Assembly (NCBI GenBank): GCA_934101345.1
Contig: CAKOQV010000014.1
Span: 1 to 20,138 of the forward strand
Direction: 5' to 3'
DNA from: an uncultured Bacilli bacterium
GTDB taxonomy: Bacteria > Bacillota_I > Bacilli_A > RF39 > UBA660
DNA length: 20,138 nt
Notes under the pieces: generated by a model
Database searches by the model: none
What the model saw: the letters and a program-made list of their open reading frames with translations, nothing else
What the model was told of the DNA's origin: nothing
In this document: one piece after another, positions 6,834 to 13,206 of the stretch
Position numbering within the stretch: position 1 is the first letter of the stretch
Layout: every line of letters starts with the position of its first letter
Program-made: the position numbers and the translations under genes

Positions 6834-7998
6834 ATTGTACTTTAGTATTTCCTGTCTTGGTATATCCTTCAACATAATTATCTGCTGACCAAATTACATC
6901 TCTATTTTTTTGAATATATCTATAATAAGTAATTGTATCATAACTTCCTTCAGGTTTAGTTGTTACTATGTCGCCTGAATTAAATTTTACAGTAATCTTG
7001 ATTGGAATTAAATACTTATCTTTAGTAGTTTTAATTCCCTCTAGTGATTTTATGTTTACTTTTACATTTATGTAGAAAGTTCCTTTATAGTAATATGGTG
7101 TTAACTTATAGGTAAAGTTATTTTCTTTTAATGAATATTCTTCAATATTATCTATAGTTAAATTGCTATCTCTTACCACTGATATACTCTTATCAGTAGT
7201 AAATTCTTTTTCATCATTATAATAAGAAGATTCTTTAATAGTAGTAAAGTAGTATTTACTATTTGGTACATCATTTAATTTTAATCTATATTCAATAGTG
7301 TTATTTTTAATATCTTTTTTATTTATTACTCCTAGTGAATAGTAAGTTTTTTCAGCAGTACCATAATATTCATATTTATTTTCAATATTATCTCCTGTCT
7401 TGTTACCTTTCATCCACTTAGTATATGTAGTCCATTCTTTTACATATTCGTAGTAGGTAACTCCAGTAGTATTTGTACTATTATTGTTATTAGTATTATT
7501 AGTACTATTGGCACTATTATTATTGGTATTATTATCTTTTGTGCTATTATTTTTAGTGTTGTTATTCTTAGTATCAGTAGTGCAATTTCTACAATCTTTG
7601 ATGCTAAATTTTCTAGTAATAGTATTTTCCTCTTTACCACATTCTAGTCTTGTTTCTACTTCATAATTATCTTTCTTTCTAGTAATTTTTGAATAACTAG
7701 TTTTAGTATTACATTTTTCTCCTTCACTTGTTTGTGCAGATACAATTAATTCTTTTTCTATCATTTCATCAAGCGTTATTTTAATACTTTCTCCTTGTTT
7801 AGTAGGTAAGTCTATATCTTTAAAATATTTAACTGCTACTGTTTCCATATTATTAATATTGTTTTTGAATGTATCAGATAATTTATTTCTATTTATTAGT
7901 TTTGATACTAACCATACAATTATTAATATGAAAGCAAATGCTATTACTATTTTAATAAAAAGACTTAGCCAACTTATTCTTCTTTCATCATTTTCCAT
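6832..7998 (-). CDS. Membrane-anchored protein with Asn-rich linker, function unknown
   Basis: A 388-aa protein with one N-terminal transmembrane segment (about residues 11-33) and, by charge, probably an extracellular remainder. Residues 40-139 form a small domain with four cysteines (96, 120, 136, 139), which could form disulfides. Residues 141-178 are a low-complexity Asn/Thr linker. The rest is Tyr/Thr-rich, with two similar aromatic blocks: YYEYVKEWTTYTKW (182-195) and YYRYIQKNRDVIW (368-380), the second followed by GYTKTG. I do not recognise a named family. The ATG at 7998 has AAGGGAGG 8 bases upstream. It lies 22 bases after the small membrane peptide at 8021-8140 and is probably read from the same strong promoter. 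Confidence 0.75.
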   Translation of the reverse strand: MENDERRISWLSLFIKIVIAFAFILIIVWLVSKLINRNKLSDTFKNNINNMETVAVKYFKDIDLPTKQGESIKITLDEMIEKELIVSAQTSEGEKCNTKTSYSKITRKKDNYEVETRLECGKEENTITRKFSIKDCRNCTTDTKNNNTKNNSTKDNNTNNNSANSTNNTNNNNSTNTTGVTYYEYVKEWTTYTKWMKGNKTGDNIENKYEYYGTAEKTYYSLGVINKKDIKNNTIEYRLKLNDVPNSKYYFTTIKESSYYNDEKEFTTDKSISVVRDSNLTIDNIEEYSLKENNFTYKLTPYYYKGTFYINVKVNIKSLEGIKTTKDKYLIPIKITVKFNSGDIVTTKPEGSYDTITYYRYIQKNRDVIWSADNYVEGYTKTGNTKVQ

Positions 7999-8020
7999 AA
8001 CTTAAAACCTCCCTTTGGAA

Positions 8021-8140
8021 CTATATTGCTTCAATGAATAATATAATTAAAAATATTATTATGAGAATGATTATCAGTACTATTTGCCGTGCTAGTGTGC
8101 TTATTTCTTTTACTAGTTTAATAATCTTATCGTCAAGCAT
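8021..8140 (-). CDS. 39-residue single-pass membrane peptide
   Basis: The ORF runs from ATG 8140 to TAG and encodes a polar, amphipathic N-terminus (MLDDKIIKLVKEISTLARQ) followed by about 18 almost purely Ile/Leu/Phe residues and a short EAI tail. A ribosome binding site GGGAAGG lies 7 bases before the ATG. The promoter upstream (8168-8196) is a full sigma-A consensus. The length matches no family I know; it could be a membrane regulator, a type I-like toxin, or a subunit partner of the anchored protein encoded 22 bases downstream. CTC, CTG and CGG, scarce in neighbouring genes, occur here. Confidence 0.65.
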   Translation of the reverse strand: MLDDKIIKLVKEISTLARQIVLIIILIIIFLIILFIEAI

Positions 8141-8167
8141 ACAATACCTTCCCTAAAATTGTCTCCT

Positions 8168-8196
8168 ATTATAGCATACAGCTAACTAGTTGTCAA
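8168..8196 (-). promoter_or_regulatory. Perfect-consensus sigma-A promoter
   Basis: On the minus strand TTGACA (8191-8196), exactly 17 bases, then TATAAT (8168-8173). The -35 overlaps the last codons of the Smr gene. Transcription would start near 8161, giving a leader of about 20 bases before the ATG at 8140. Confidence 0.8.
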
Positions 8197-8449
8197 TATT
8201 TAGATGGACTATTGTGCAGCCATTATTTAATCCATCAGTATAATACTTTGATACTTCTTTTCTTTTAGAAAGTGCATTATGTACTGATGACTTAACTAGT
8301 CCTTTTCCTTTTCCATGTATTATTAATATTTTTTTATTTTTTAGTATTATATTATCATTAATAAAATCATTTGTTGCTACTCTGGCTGACTCTATATCAT
8401 AACCATGTAAATCAATAAATGGTAAATTTTTTGTAAATATATCTTCCAT
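8186..8449 (-). CDS. Stand-alone Smr-domain protein
   Basis: An 87-aa protein made almost entirely of one Smr domain, the fold found at the C-terminus of MutS2, where it has nuclease activity. The two hallmark motifs are present: IDLHGYD near residues 12-18 and IHGKGKGLVKSSV near 44-56. The MutS2 core is absent, so this is not a mismatch-type ATPase; a role as a small endonuclease on DNA or RNA is inferred from the family. It has the site AAAGGAGA and an extended -10 upstream, and is followed closely by the gene at 8021-8140, which has its own promoter. Confidence 0.85.
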   Translation of the reverse strand: MEDIFTKNLPFIDLHGYDIESARVATNDFINDNIILKNKKILIIHGKGKGLVKSSVHNALSKRKEVSKYYTDGLNNGCTIVHLNIDN

Positions 8450-8472
8450 AGTTCATTCTCCTTTAGATATAT

Positions 8473-8481
8473 ATTATACCA
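8473..8481 (-). promoter_or_regulatory. Extended -10 of the Smr gene
   Basis: On the minus strand TGGTATAAT (hexamer 8473-8478) lies 24 bases before the ATG at 8449; no good -35 is visible at the expected distance. Confidence 0.5.
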
Positions 8482-8513
8482 AATATTAGCGGTTAATTAA
8501 AGTAAAAAGATTA

Positions 8514-9749
8514 CTATTTTGGTAATCTTATTGTCACTTTCGTTCCTACACCTTCTTTTGATGTATATATTAACTCTCCATTATGTGCTTTTATTATCTC
8601 GTTAGACAAACATACTCCAAGTCCACTACCATTTAATTTAGTAGTGAAGAACATTGTTTTTAATTGCTTTAGTGTATCTTCACTCATTCCTATACCATCA
8701 TCTTCAATAATAATATCAATATATCTTTTATAAATATTGCTTGATATTTCTACTTTACCTTTATCTTTTATTGCTTCAACACTATTTTTTAGTACATTAA
8801 TTAATACTTGTTTTAATCTTTCATAATCTCCTTCAAAATATATCTCTTCATCTTCTCTGTCATTATAAATTAATTTAATATTTTTCTTATTTAAAATTAT
8901 CTTAAATGAATCATAAACATCTTCAAGAAGTAAATTTAAATCTATCTCAGTTTTAACTATTTTAATTTTGTTGAATTCTAGAAAGTCAGTTATTATGTTT
9001 AAACTACGATTTGCTTCTTCACGCATAATGCTTAAATATTTTAATGATTTTTCTTTATTATCTATATTGAACATATCTAGATAACCTTTAATGACCGCTA
9101 GTGGATTTTTTATTTCGTGTGTTAATTTGAATAATGATTCTTTTATTACTTTATCTTTTTCTAATAACTCTATTGATCTATTTAATTCTCTTACTTTCTC
9201 TATTATCTTAAATATATATAATATTAAGAATGAAATAAAATAATATATAAAAACTAATATAATTAATTCTATAAAACTATTTAGTGTTAAATCCAGATCT
9301 TTAAAAAAATATTCAAATGAAAGAAAAAATCCTTGAAGAACCGCTATTGAAAGAATAAAGCTTTCTGTGCTTAATTTTCTTTTTCTTGCGCAGGCATATA
9401 ATATAAAATATGTTAAATACTTTATACCTACTATTAAACAAATATTTTTGTATAAAAATACACAATATAATATATTTATTAATGCTAATAAAACTGCTAA
9501 TAGAGTTTTCTTTTTCATTAATGATATTACTATAGGAATATTACAAAATAATAATACCTTACTATTTCCATCTATTATTCCAAATCTAAGGCATAAATAA
9601 AGTGAACTAATTAATGAAACACTAAGTAATAAATTATTATAATTATTGCTGATGTCATCCTTATAACATACTAAAACTAAATACACTAATATTGGAAAAA
9701 TAATTAATACTATATTTAGTATTATATCTTCAAAAATTTCTATATTCAT
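8514..9749 (-). CDS. Orphan membrane sensor histidine kinase, sporulation-kinase-like
   Basis: A 411-aa kinase. About six to eight hydrophobic segments fill residues 8-182, with no extracellular loop long enough for a sensor domain. A HisKA domain follows with phosphoacceptor His211 (LTHEIKNPLAVIKGYL), then a HATPase domain with N box Asn322 (LKNSVEA), G1 DGIGM (351-355) and FFTTKLNGSGLGV (368-379). This build, the HEIKNPL and FFTTK motifs and the lack of an adjacent response regulator resemble KinB-type kinases that feed Spo0A. The phased TGTCGAA boxes in its promoter support a link to sporulation. The output regulator is inferred, not shown. Start: AAGGA, 5 bases before the ATG. Confidence 0.85.
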   Translation of the reverse strand: MNIEIFEDIILNIVLIIFPILVYLVLVCYKDDISNNYNNLLLSVSLISSLYLCLRFGIIDGNSKVLLFCNIPIVISLMKKKTLLAVLLALINILYCVFLYKNICLIVGIKYLTYFILYACARKRKLSTESFILSIAVLQGFFLSFEYFFKDLDLTLNSFIELIILVFIYYFISFLILYIFKIIEKVRELNRSIELLEKDKVIKESLFKLTHEIKNPLAVIKGYLDMFNIDNKEKSLKYLSIMREEANRSLNIITDFLEFNKIKIVKTEIDLNLLLEDVYDSFKIILNKKNIKLIYNDREDEEIYFEGDYERLKQVLINVLKNSVEAIKDKGKVEISSNIYKRYIDIIIEDDGIGMSEDTLKQLKTMFFTTKLNGSGLGVCLSNEIIKAHNGELIYTSKEGVGTKVTIRLPK

Positions 9750-9773
9750 AATATCCTTCTTTCTCTTAAAGAT

Positions 9774-9817
9774 ATTATATATTTTATTTTTGTCGAATTT
9801 TGTCGAATCTTGTCAAA
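9774..9817 (-). promoter_or_regulatory. Kinase promoter with phased Spo0A-like boxes
   Basis: On the plus strand TGTCGAA occurs at 9791-9797 and 9801-9807, and TGTCAAA at 9811-9817, spaced exactly 10 bases (one helical turn). TGTCGAA is the Spo0A box consensus. On the minus strand a TATAAT (9774-9779) lies downstream; the expected -35 place (about 9797-9802) falls between the boxes and holds no -35 hexamer, as at Spo0A-activated promoters. The third box overlaps the T run of the preceding gene's terminator. Confidence 0.65.
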
Positions 9818-9848
9818 AAAAAGAGCTTTTTGTAAAATTTTGCTCTTT
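9815..9848 (-). terminator. Terminator of the EIIB-like gene
   Basis: On the minus strand a 7-bp stem AAAGAGC / GCTCTTT (9848-9842 with 9826-9820) with a 15-base loop is followed by T residues down to 9815. Confidence 0.7.
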
Positions 9849-10161
9849 ATTTCAATTCATCAATGTATTTTTTTATTTTTTTAGCATCATTTCCTAAAAT
9901 TATTTTTAATTGGTCATCTATTTCTACAACGCCTTTTGCGCCTAGTTTAACAATTCCTTCTTTGTTTGCTTTTGTTATATCTTTTAAAGTTACTTTGAAT
10001 CTAGACATATCTACTTCAGTATCTAAGATATTATCTTTTCCTCCTAGTAAGTCTACTAATTTATTAAACTCTAATTTTACATCTTTTTTATTCATTTTAA
10101 TTATAGCAAGAGCTATTATTAATAATACTACCACAATTACTATATATTGCCATGTGTCCAT
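9847..10161 (-). CDS. Membrane-tethered PTS EIIB-like protein lacking the phospho-cysteine
   Basis: A 104-aa protein with one N-terminal transmembrane helix (residues 4-22), then an EIIB fold of the glucose/sucrose PTS type: LVDLLGGKDNI (35-45), SRFKVTLKD (53-61) and the VKLGAKGVVEIDDQLKIILG stretch (71-90). In active EIIB the motif before the arginine is C-x-T-R; here it reads D51-M-S-R54, so the phosphorylated cysteine is replaced by aspartate. It therefore cannot carry phosphate in the normal way and may be a sensor or scaffold. No EIIC or EIIA gene is nearby. It has its own promoter (10184-10212), the site GAGGTG and a terminator. Confidence 0.75.
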   Translation of the reverse strand: MDTWQYIVIVVVLLIIALAIIKMNKKDVKLEFNKLVDLLGGKDNILDTEVDMSRFKVTLKDITKANKEGIVKLGAKGVVEIDDQLKIILGNDAKKIKKYIDELK

Positions 10162-10183
10162 TTTATCTTTTCACCTCTATTAC

Positions 10184-10212
10184 ATTATACTATTTTTTTT
10201 TATTTATAACAA
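10184..10212 (-). promoter_or_regulatory. Promoter of the EIIB-like gene
   Basis: On the minus strand TTGTTA (10207-10212), a 17-base spacer and TATAAT (10184-10189) lie 22 bases before the ATG. Confidence 0.6.
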
Positions 10213-10267
10213 GTACTATATAGTATTTTTATTTTTGTCAGTTTTACTTTTTTATTATTAAAAACAG

Positions 10268-10285
10268 GTTAACTTTTAGTTAATT
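10268..10285 (+). promoter_or_regulatory. Candidate AgrA (LytTR) operator upstream of agrBD
   Basis: GTTAACTTTTAGTTAATT contains GTTAA twice with an 11-base period, so both half-sites face the same side of the helix. The second half (TTAGTTAAT) matches 8 of 9 positions of the LytTR half-site consensus as I recall it. The same motif (15/18 identical) recurs at 15332-15349. Assignment to AgrA is inference. Confidence 0.45.
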
Positions 10286-10299
10286 ATTATATATGTATT

Positions 10300-10360
10300 C
10301 TTACTCATTAATATCTGTATCTATTGATGAGAATAAGTTATAATAATTAAATGATATAAT
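10300..10360 (+). promoter_or_regulatory. agrBD promoter region
   Basis: Two -10 candidates are present: TATAAT at 10339-10344 and the extended TGATATAAT with hexamer at 10355-10360. Neither has a good -35, as expected for an activator-dependent promoter. The second would leave a leader of only about 10 bases. A 9-bp stem with a 2-base bulge (10300-10308 with 10327-10337) lies just upstream. Confidence 0.4.
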
Positions 10361-10376
10361 TGAAGCGTGATAAGGT

Positions 10377-10985
10377 ATGAGAAAGAAGTTTTTAAAGAAT
10401 ACCATGAATTGTATTAAGAAAAAATATCCTAACTATGATGATGAAAAGCTCGAAATTATTGAATATGGACTTGAATCTTTGTATATTATGGTTACTAAAA
10501 CTATTGTTATTTCTTTAATTGCCTTAGTTCTAAATGTATTTAAAGAAATGTTAATAATTATGATACTATATAATATCATCAGAACAACAGCATTTGGTAT
10601 GCATGCTAAGGAAAGCTGGCAATGTTATATAATATCTATAACACTATTTATTGGTGGAGCATTACTATTTAAGTATGTAGATGTTAGTTTCTACGTTAAA
10701 GCTATCATTAGTGCTATATCTTATATATTTTTAGTTATTTATGCACCTGCAGATACATATAAAAGACCTTTAGTAAATACTAAAAAGAGAAAAATTTATA
10801 AAATTATTACGGTTATTAATAGTTCTATATTCTTAATATTAGTTATTATTTTAAGAGATAGTAATGTTAGTACTGCTTTAAGTTTGGGGCTTTTGGATTC
10901 GATGTTGATGATCCATCCATTGACTTATAGGATGTTTCATTTACCATATGATAACTATAAAACTTATAATGAGTTGTATAGTTAA
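10377..10985 (+). CDS. agrB: AgrB, autoinducer peptide processing endopeptidase
   Basis: A 202-aa integral membrane cysteine protease that cuts the C-terminal part of AgrD and closes the thiolactone ring. The catalytic pair is in the family motif: His76 and Cys83 in AFGMHAKESWQC (residues 72-83), and the conserved APADTYKRPL follows at 123-132. Four to six hydrophobic segments alternate with short loops. An in-frame TAA lies two codons before the ATG at 10377, so the protein cannot start earlier; the ribosome binding site is poor (AAGG almost touching the ATG). The strong site before agrD, 31 bases downstream, suggests agrD is translated more than agrB. Confidence 0.93.
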   Translation: MRKKFLKNTMNCIKKKYPNYDDEKLEIIEYGLESLYIMVTKTIVISLIALVLNVFKEMLIIMILYNIIRTTAFGMHAKESWQCYIISITLFIGGALLFKYVDVSFYVKAIISAISYIFLVIYAPADTYKRPLVNTKKRKIYKIITVINSSIFLILVIILRDSNVSTALSLGLLDSMLMIHPLTYRMFHLPYDNYKTYNELYS

Positions 10986-11016
10986 TATGGAAAAATATGT
11001 ATAGGAGGTATCGTTT

Positions 11017-11130
11017 ATGTTTACATCATTTTTATCTTGGATAGGTTCTCTAGCTGCTTCAACTGGTTCTAAGGCTTGCTGGGTATGGCTTGCTGACGAA
11101 CCTAAAATGCCAAAGTCATTAATTAAATAA
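11017..11130 (+). CDS. agrD: AgrD, cyclic autoinducing peptide precursor
   Basis: A 37-aa ORF behind a strong site (AGGAGG, 8 bases before the ATG). It has the three AgrD parts: an amphipathic leader (MFTSFLSWIGSLAASTG), a core with the single cysteine Cys21, and an acidic, proline-containing recognition tail (DEPKMPKSLIK). The core reads SKACWVWLA before the tail, so the mature signal should be a Trp-rich thiolactone. Aligning the DExxxP tail with other AgrD sequences gives a six-residue ring (CWVWLA); a five-residue ring (CWVWL) would need cleavage one residue earlier. It lies between agrB and a terminator and is easily missed because of its size. Confidence 0.92.
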   Translation: MFTSFLSWIGSLAASTGSKACWVWLADEPKMPKSLIK

Positions 11131-11144
11131 TTTTACAACTTATG

Positions 11145-11178
11145 AAAAGAACTATGACTACTCATCATAATTCTTTTT
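11145..11178. terminator. Terminator between convergent agrD and agrC
   Basis: A 13-bp stem with one mismatch (AAAAGAACTATGA at 11145-11157; TCATAATTCTTTT at 11165-11177), loop 7, with a T run on the right and A/T arms suited to both directions. Confidence 0.7.
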
Positions 11179-11180
11179 AT

Positions 11181-12467
11181 TTATTCTTTATTTTCAGATA
11201 TTTTCAAACTTTGAATATAGATATTACCTCTTATTTCCTTCTTGGCTTCGAATCTGTTATTTTCACTTAGTATTTTCTTTACTAGTAATAATCCATGACC
11301 TCTATGTTTACCTTTAGTACTAAATGATTCTTTACCAATTTTATCTAGATTAATTTCATTATTAAATGTATTAGTAATAATTATTTCTATCTTTTCTTTA
11401 ATCAAATACATTTCTATTCCAAGTTTCTTATCTTCAGATGTAGAGCTTGCTTCGATGGCATTATCTAAGTAAACTCCAATAATTCTAGCTAAATCTTTAA
11501 AATCTTTAGTCTCAATATCCATTAAAAATGAATTTTCAATCTGTTTAGAAATATTAACTGATACACTTATACCTTTCTTCTCAGCCTCTGTACATTTATA
11601 ATAGAAAAAGCCTTTTAATCCATTTGAAGGTAGATATTTAAACTTGGAATAATTTGTACTGCTTGCCTTTCCTTTATCACCTATAACACTATCAATATAT
11701 TCAATAATTGTTTTGTTGTCTTCTTTATCTTGAAGTTTGCATTTAATGGTAGCAAACTCATTTTTAGTTTCGTGTCTTAGTGTTCTTTGATCTTCAATAT
11801 CACTTTCATAATTTTTCATCACATCAAGAAGTTCATCATATTTTTTAGATACATTTTCATTATCTATTCTCTGCCTAAATAAAGTAAATAATATAATTAT
11901 AAATGCAAACATAGATACTAGATATATCAATACATCTTGATTCATCTTATATCCAGTTGCGAATTTATAGAAAAATACCGCAGTAAAAATAACAGCTAAT
12001 ATTGATATCACAACAATCTTCTTATTCTCAGATAATTTATAATTTGCTAGCTTTCTTAATGGCTTTTTTGAAATAAATGTTATTGCTATAATTAATGAAC
12101 AAACCAATACATTACTTAATATACTACCAGCAAAGTTTTCATAAAAGTATTCTTTTCCAACAATTAATATTACTCCAAGCGTTACAATTAAATCAGGTAT
12201 GACTAACAGGATTACATACACTATTGAAGTAAAGATTGATTTACTTAGTTTTATGTTAAATATGCAGAAAAATAATGATGCATATAATAGACAAGTAATT
12301 ATAGTTTTTATTGTACCTTTTGTATATTTGAATACCAGGATGTTTAATAATATAAATCCTAATATTATTAGTATATCTACCATCATGTTTTTATGTCTAC
12401 GATTTACTATTACTATTCTTCCAAATATGTATAAAGTTAGTATTAATAATGTACTGCTTAATAGCAT
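11181..12467 (-). CDS. agrC: AgrC, autoinducer peptide sensor histidine kinase
   Basis: A GHKL-type receptor kinase of 428 aa from the ATG at 12467. Six or so membrane segments fill residues 1-200, the usual AgrC receptor. A coiled-coil-like stretch leads to the phosphoacceptor motif TLRHETKNEF (His232), the N box VYLDNAIEAS (Asn336) and a G box RGHGLLLVKKI (389-399). The longer TTG start at 12485 would overlap agrA by 17 bases. The ATG is better: GGAGAA lies 8 bases before it, inside the end of agrA, and only one base separates it from the agrA stop, which suggests coupled translation. It should phosphorylate the adjacent AgrA when the AgrD peptide binds. Confidence 0.92.
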   Translation of the reverse strand: MLLSSTLLILTLYIFGRIVIVNRRHKNMMVDILIILGFILLNILVFKYTKGTIKTIITCLLYASLFFCIFNIKLSKSIFTSIVYVILLVIPDLIVTLGVILIVGKEYFYENFAGSILSNVLVCSLIIAITFISKKPLRKLANYKLSENKKIVVISILAVIFTAVFFYKFATGYKMNQDVLIYLVSMFAFIIILFTLFRQRIDNENVSKKYDELLDVMKNYESDIEDQRTLRHETKNEFATIKCKLQDKEDNKTIIEYIDSVIGDKGKASSTNYSKFKYLPSNGLKGFFYYKCTEAEKKGISVSVNISKQIENSFLMDIETKDFKDLARIIGVYLDNAIEASSTSEDKKLGIEMYLIKEKIEIIITNTFNNEINLDKIGKESFSTKGKHRGHGLLLVKKILSENNRFEAKKEIRGNIYIQSLKISENKE

Positions 12468-12468
12468 T

Positions 12469-13191
12469 TTAAAATTCTCCGACAATTTGCTTCAACCTCT
12501 TTCTTGCTGAAGGAGCAATCAAATTTGTTGTTTCTCCATTTTTAAAATATATTGTAGAGGTTGAATAATCTATTTCTCTGACATTATCTAAATTTACCAA
12601 ACATGATTTATGAGTCTGATAGAACATAGGTTTTAATTTACTTTTTAGTTTTACTATAGATGTTGTTATATATTTCTCTTCTCCAGTAACTTCATGTATT
12701 ATACATTTATTTTGAGATGGGGCTTTTTCTATATAATTTATTTCTTTATATCTAAGTTTTGTTTGAACATAATTATAGGTGAAACTTAATACTCTTTTTT
12801 TATACATTTTATCTATTACATATGTGATAGTATCTGCGAGTCTTTCTTCATATCTATTATATTTTGATATAAAATCTATTGCACCAAGTCTTGAATAAAA
12901 TATATCATTTTTACATTCTGAATGAGCTGTAACAAATATTATTATACTTTCATCATCGGTTTCTCTTATCTCTGAGGCTATTTCTAATCCACTTATTATT
13001 GGTAATTCTATATCTAGAATATATATTTTTATATCTGTATCGTCATTCATTACCTTTTTAAACTTGCTATTGTATTCATTGAACTTTAATATTTTATACT
13101 CAATATCATACTTCATCATTGTTTTTACTACATATTTACCAGCAGTTTCTAGTGCTTCATTGCTATCTTCACAAATTACAAACTTAATCAT
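12469..13191 (-). CDS. agrA: AgrA, LytTR-type response regulator
   Basis: A 240-aa regulator. The receiver domain (1-125) shows the acidic pair in VICEDSN, phospho-Asp60 (YILDIELP), Thr88 (FVTAHSE) and Lys110 (ISKYN). A LytTR DNA-binding domain follows (about 135-238), with YIEKAPSQNKCIIH, TSIVKLKSKL and THKSCLVNLDNV. I prefer the ATG at 13191 to the GTG at 13200 because GAAGTGA, five bases before the ATG, is the only plausible ribosome binding site and covers the GTG. It follows ltaS closely and is followed by agrC with one base between. Expected targets are its own operon and agrBD (see 10268 and 15332). Confidence 0.92.
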   Translation of the reverse strand: MIKFVICEDSNEALETAGKYVVKTMMKYDIEYKILKFNEYNSKFKKVMNDDTDIKIYILDIELPIISGLEIASEIRETDDESIIIFVTAHSECKNDIFYSRLGAIDFISKYNRYEERLADTITYVIDKMYKKRVLSFTYNYVQTKLRYKEINYIEKAPSQNKCIIHEVTGEEKYITTSIVKLKSKLKPMFYQTHKSCLVNLDNVREIDYSTSTIYFKNGETTNLIAPSARKRLKQIVGEF

Positions 13192-13206
13192 TTCTTTCAC
13201 TTCTTT

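Noticed and set aside
7484..7666. Hydrophobic plus-strand ORF of Leu/Val repeats, and another antisense-frame ORF at 7440-7640
   Set aside because: These are shadows of the Asn-rich linker of the minus-strand gene; they have no ribosome binding site or promoter.
8137..8145. GCATACAAT on the plus strand, a perfect sigma-E -10
   Set aside because: No plus-strand gene lies downstream, and it is the complement of the start region of the small membrane peptide gene.
10261..10376. A second small signal peptide or regulatory RNA like RNAIII near agr
   Set aside because: No ORF with a ribosome binding site is found before agrB, and there is no room after agrD before the terminator for a long regulatory RNA.
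12468..12485. Longer agrC with TTG start overlapping agrA by 17 bases
   Set aside because: The ATG at 12467 has GGAGAA at proper spacing, while the TTG has no ribosome binding site.
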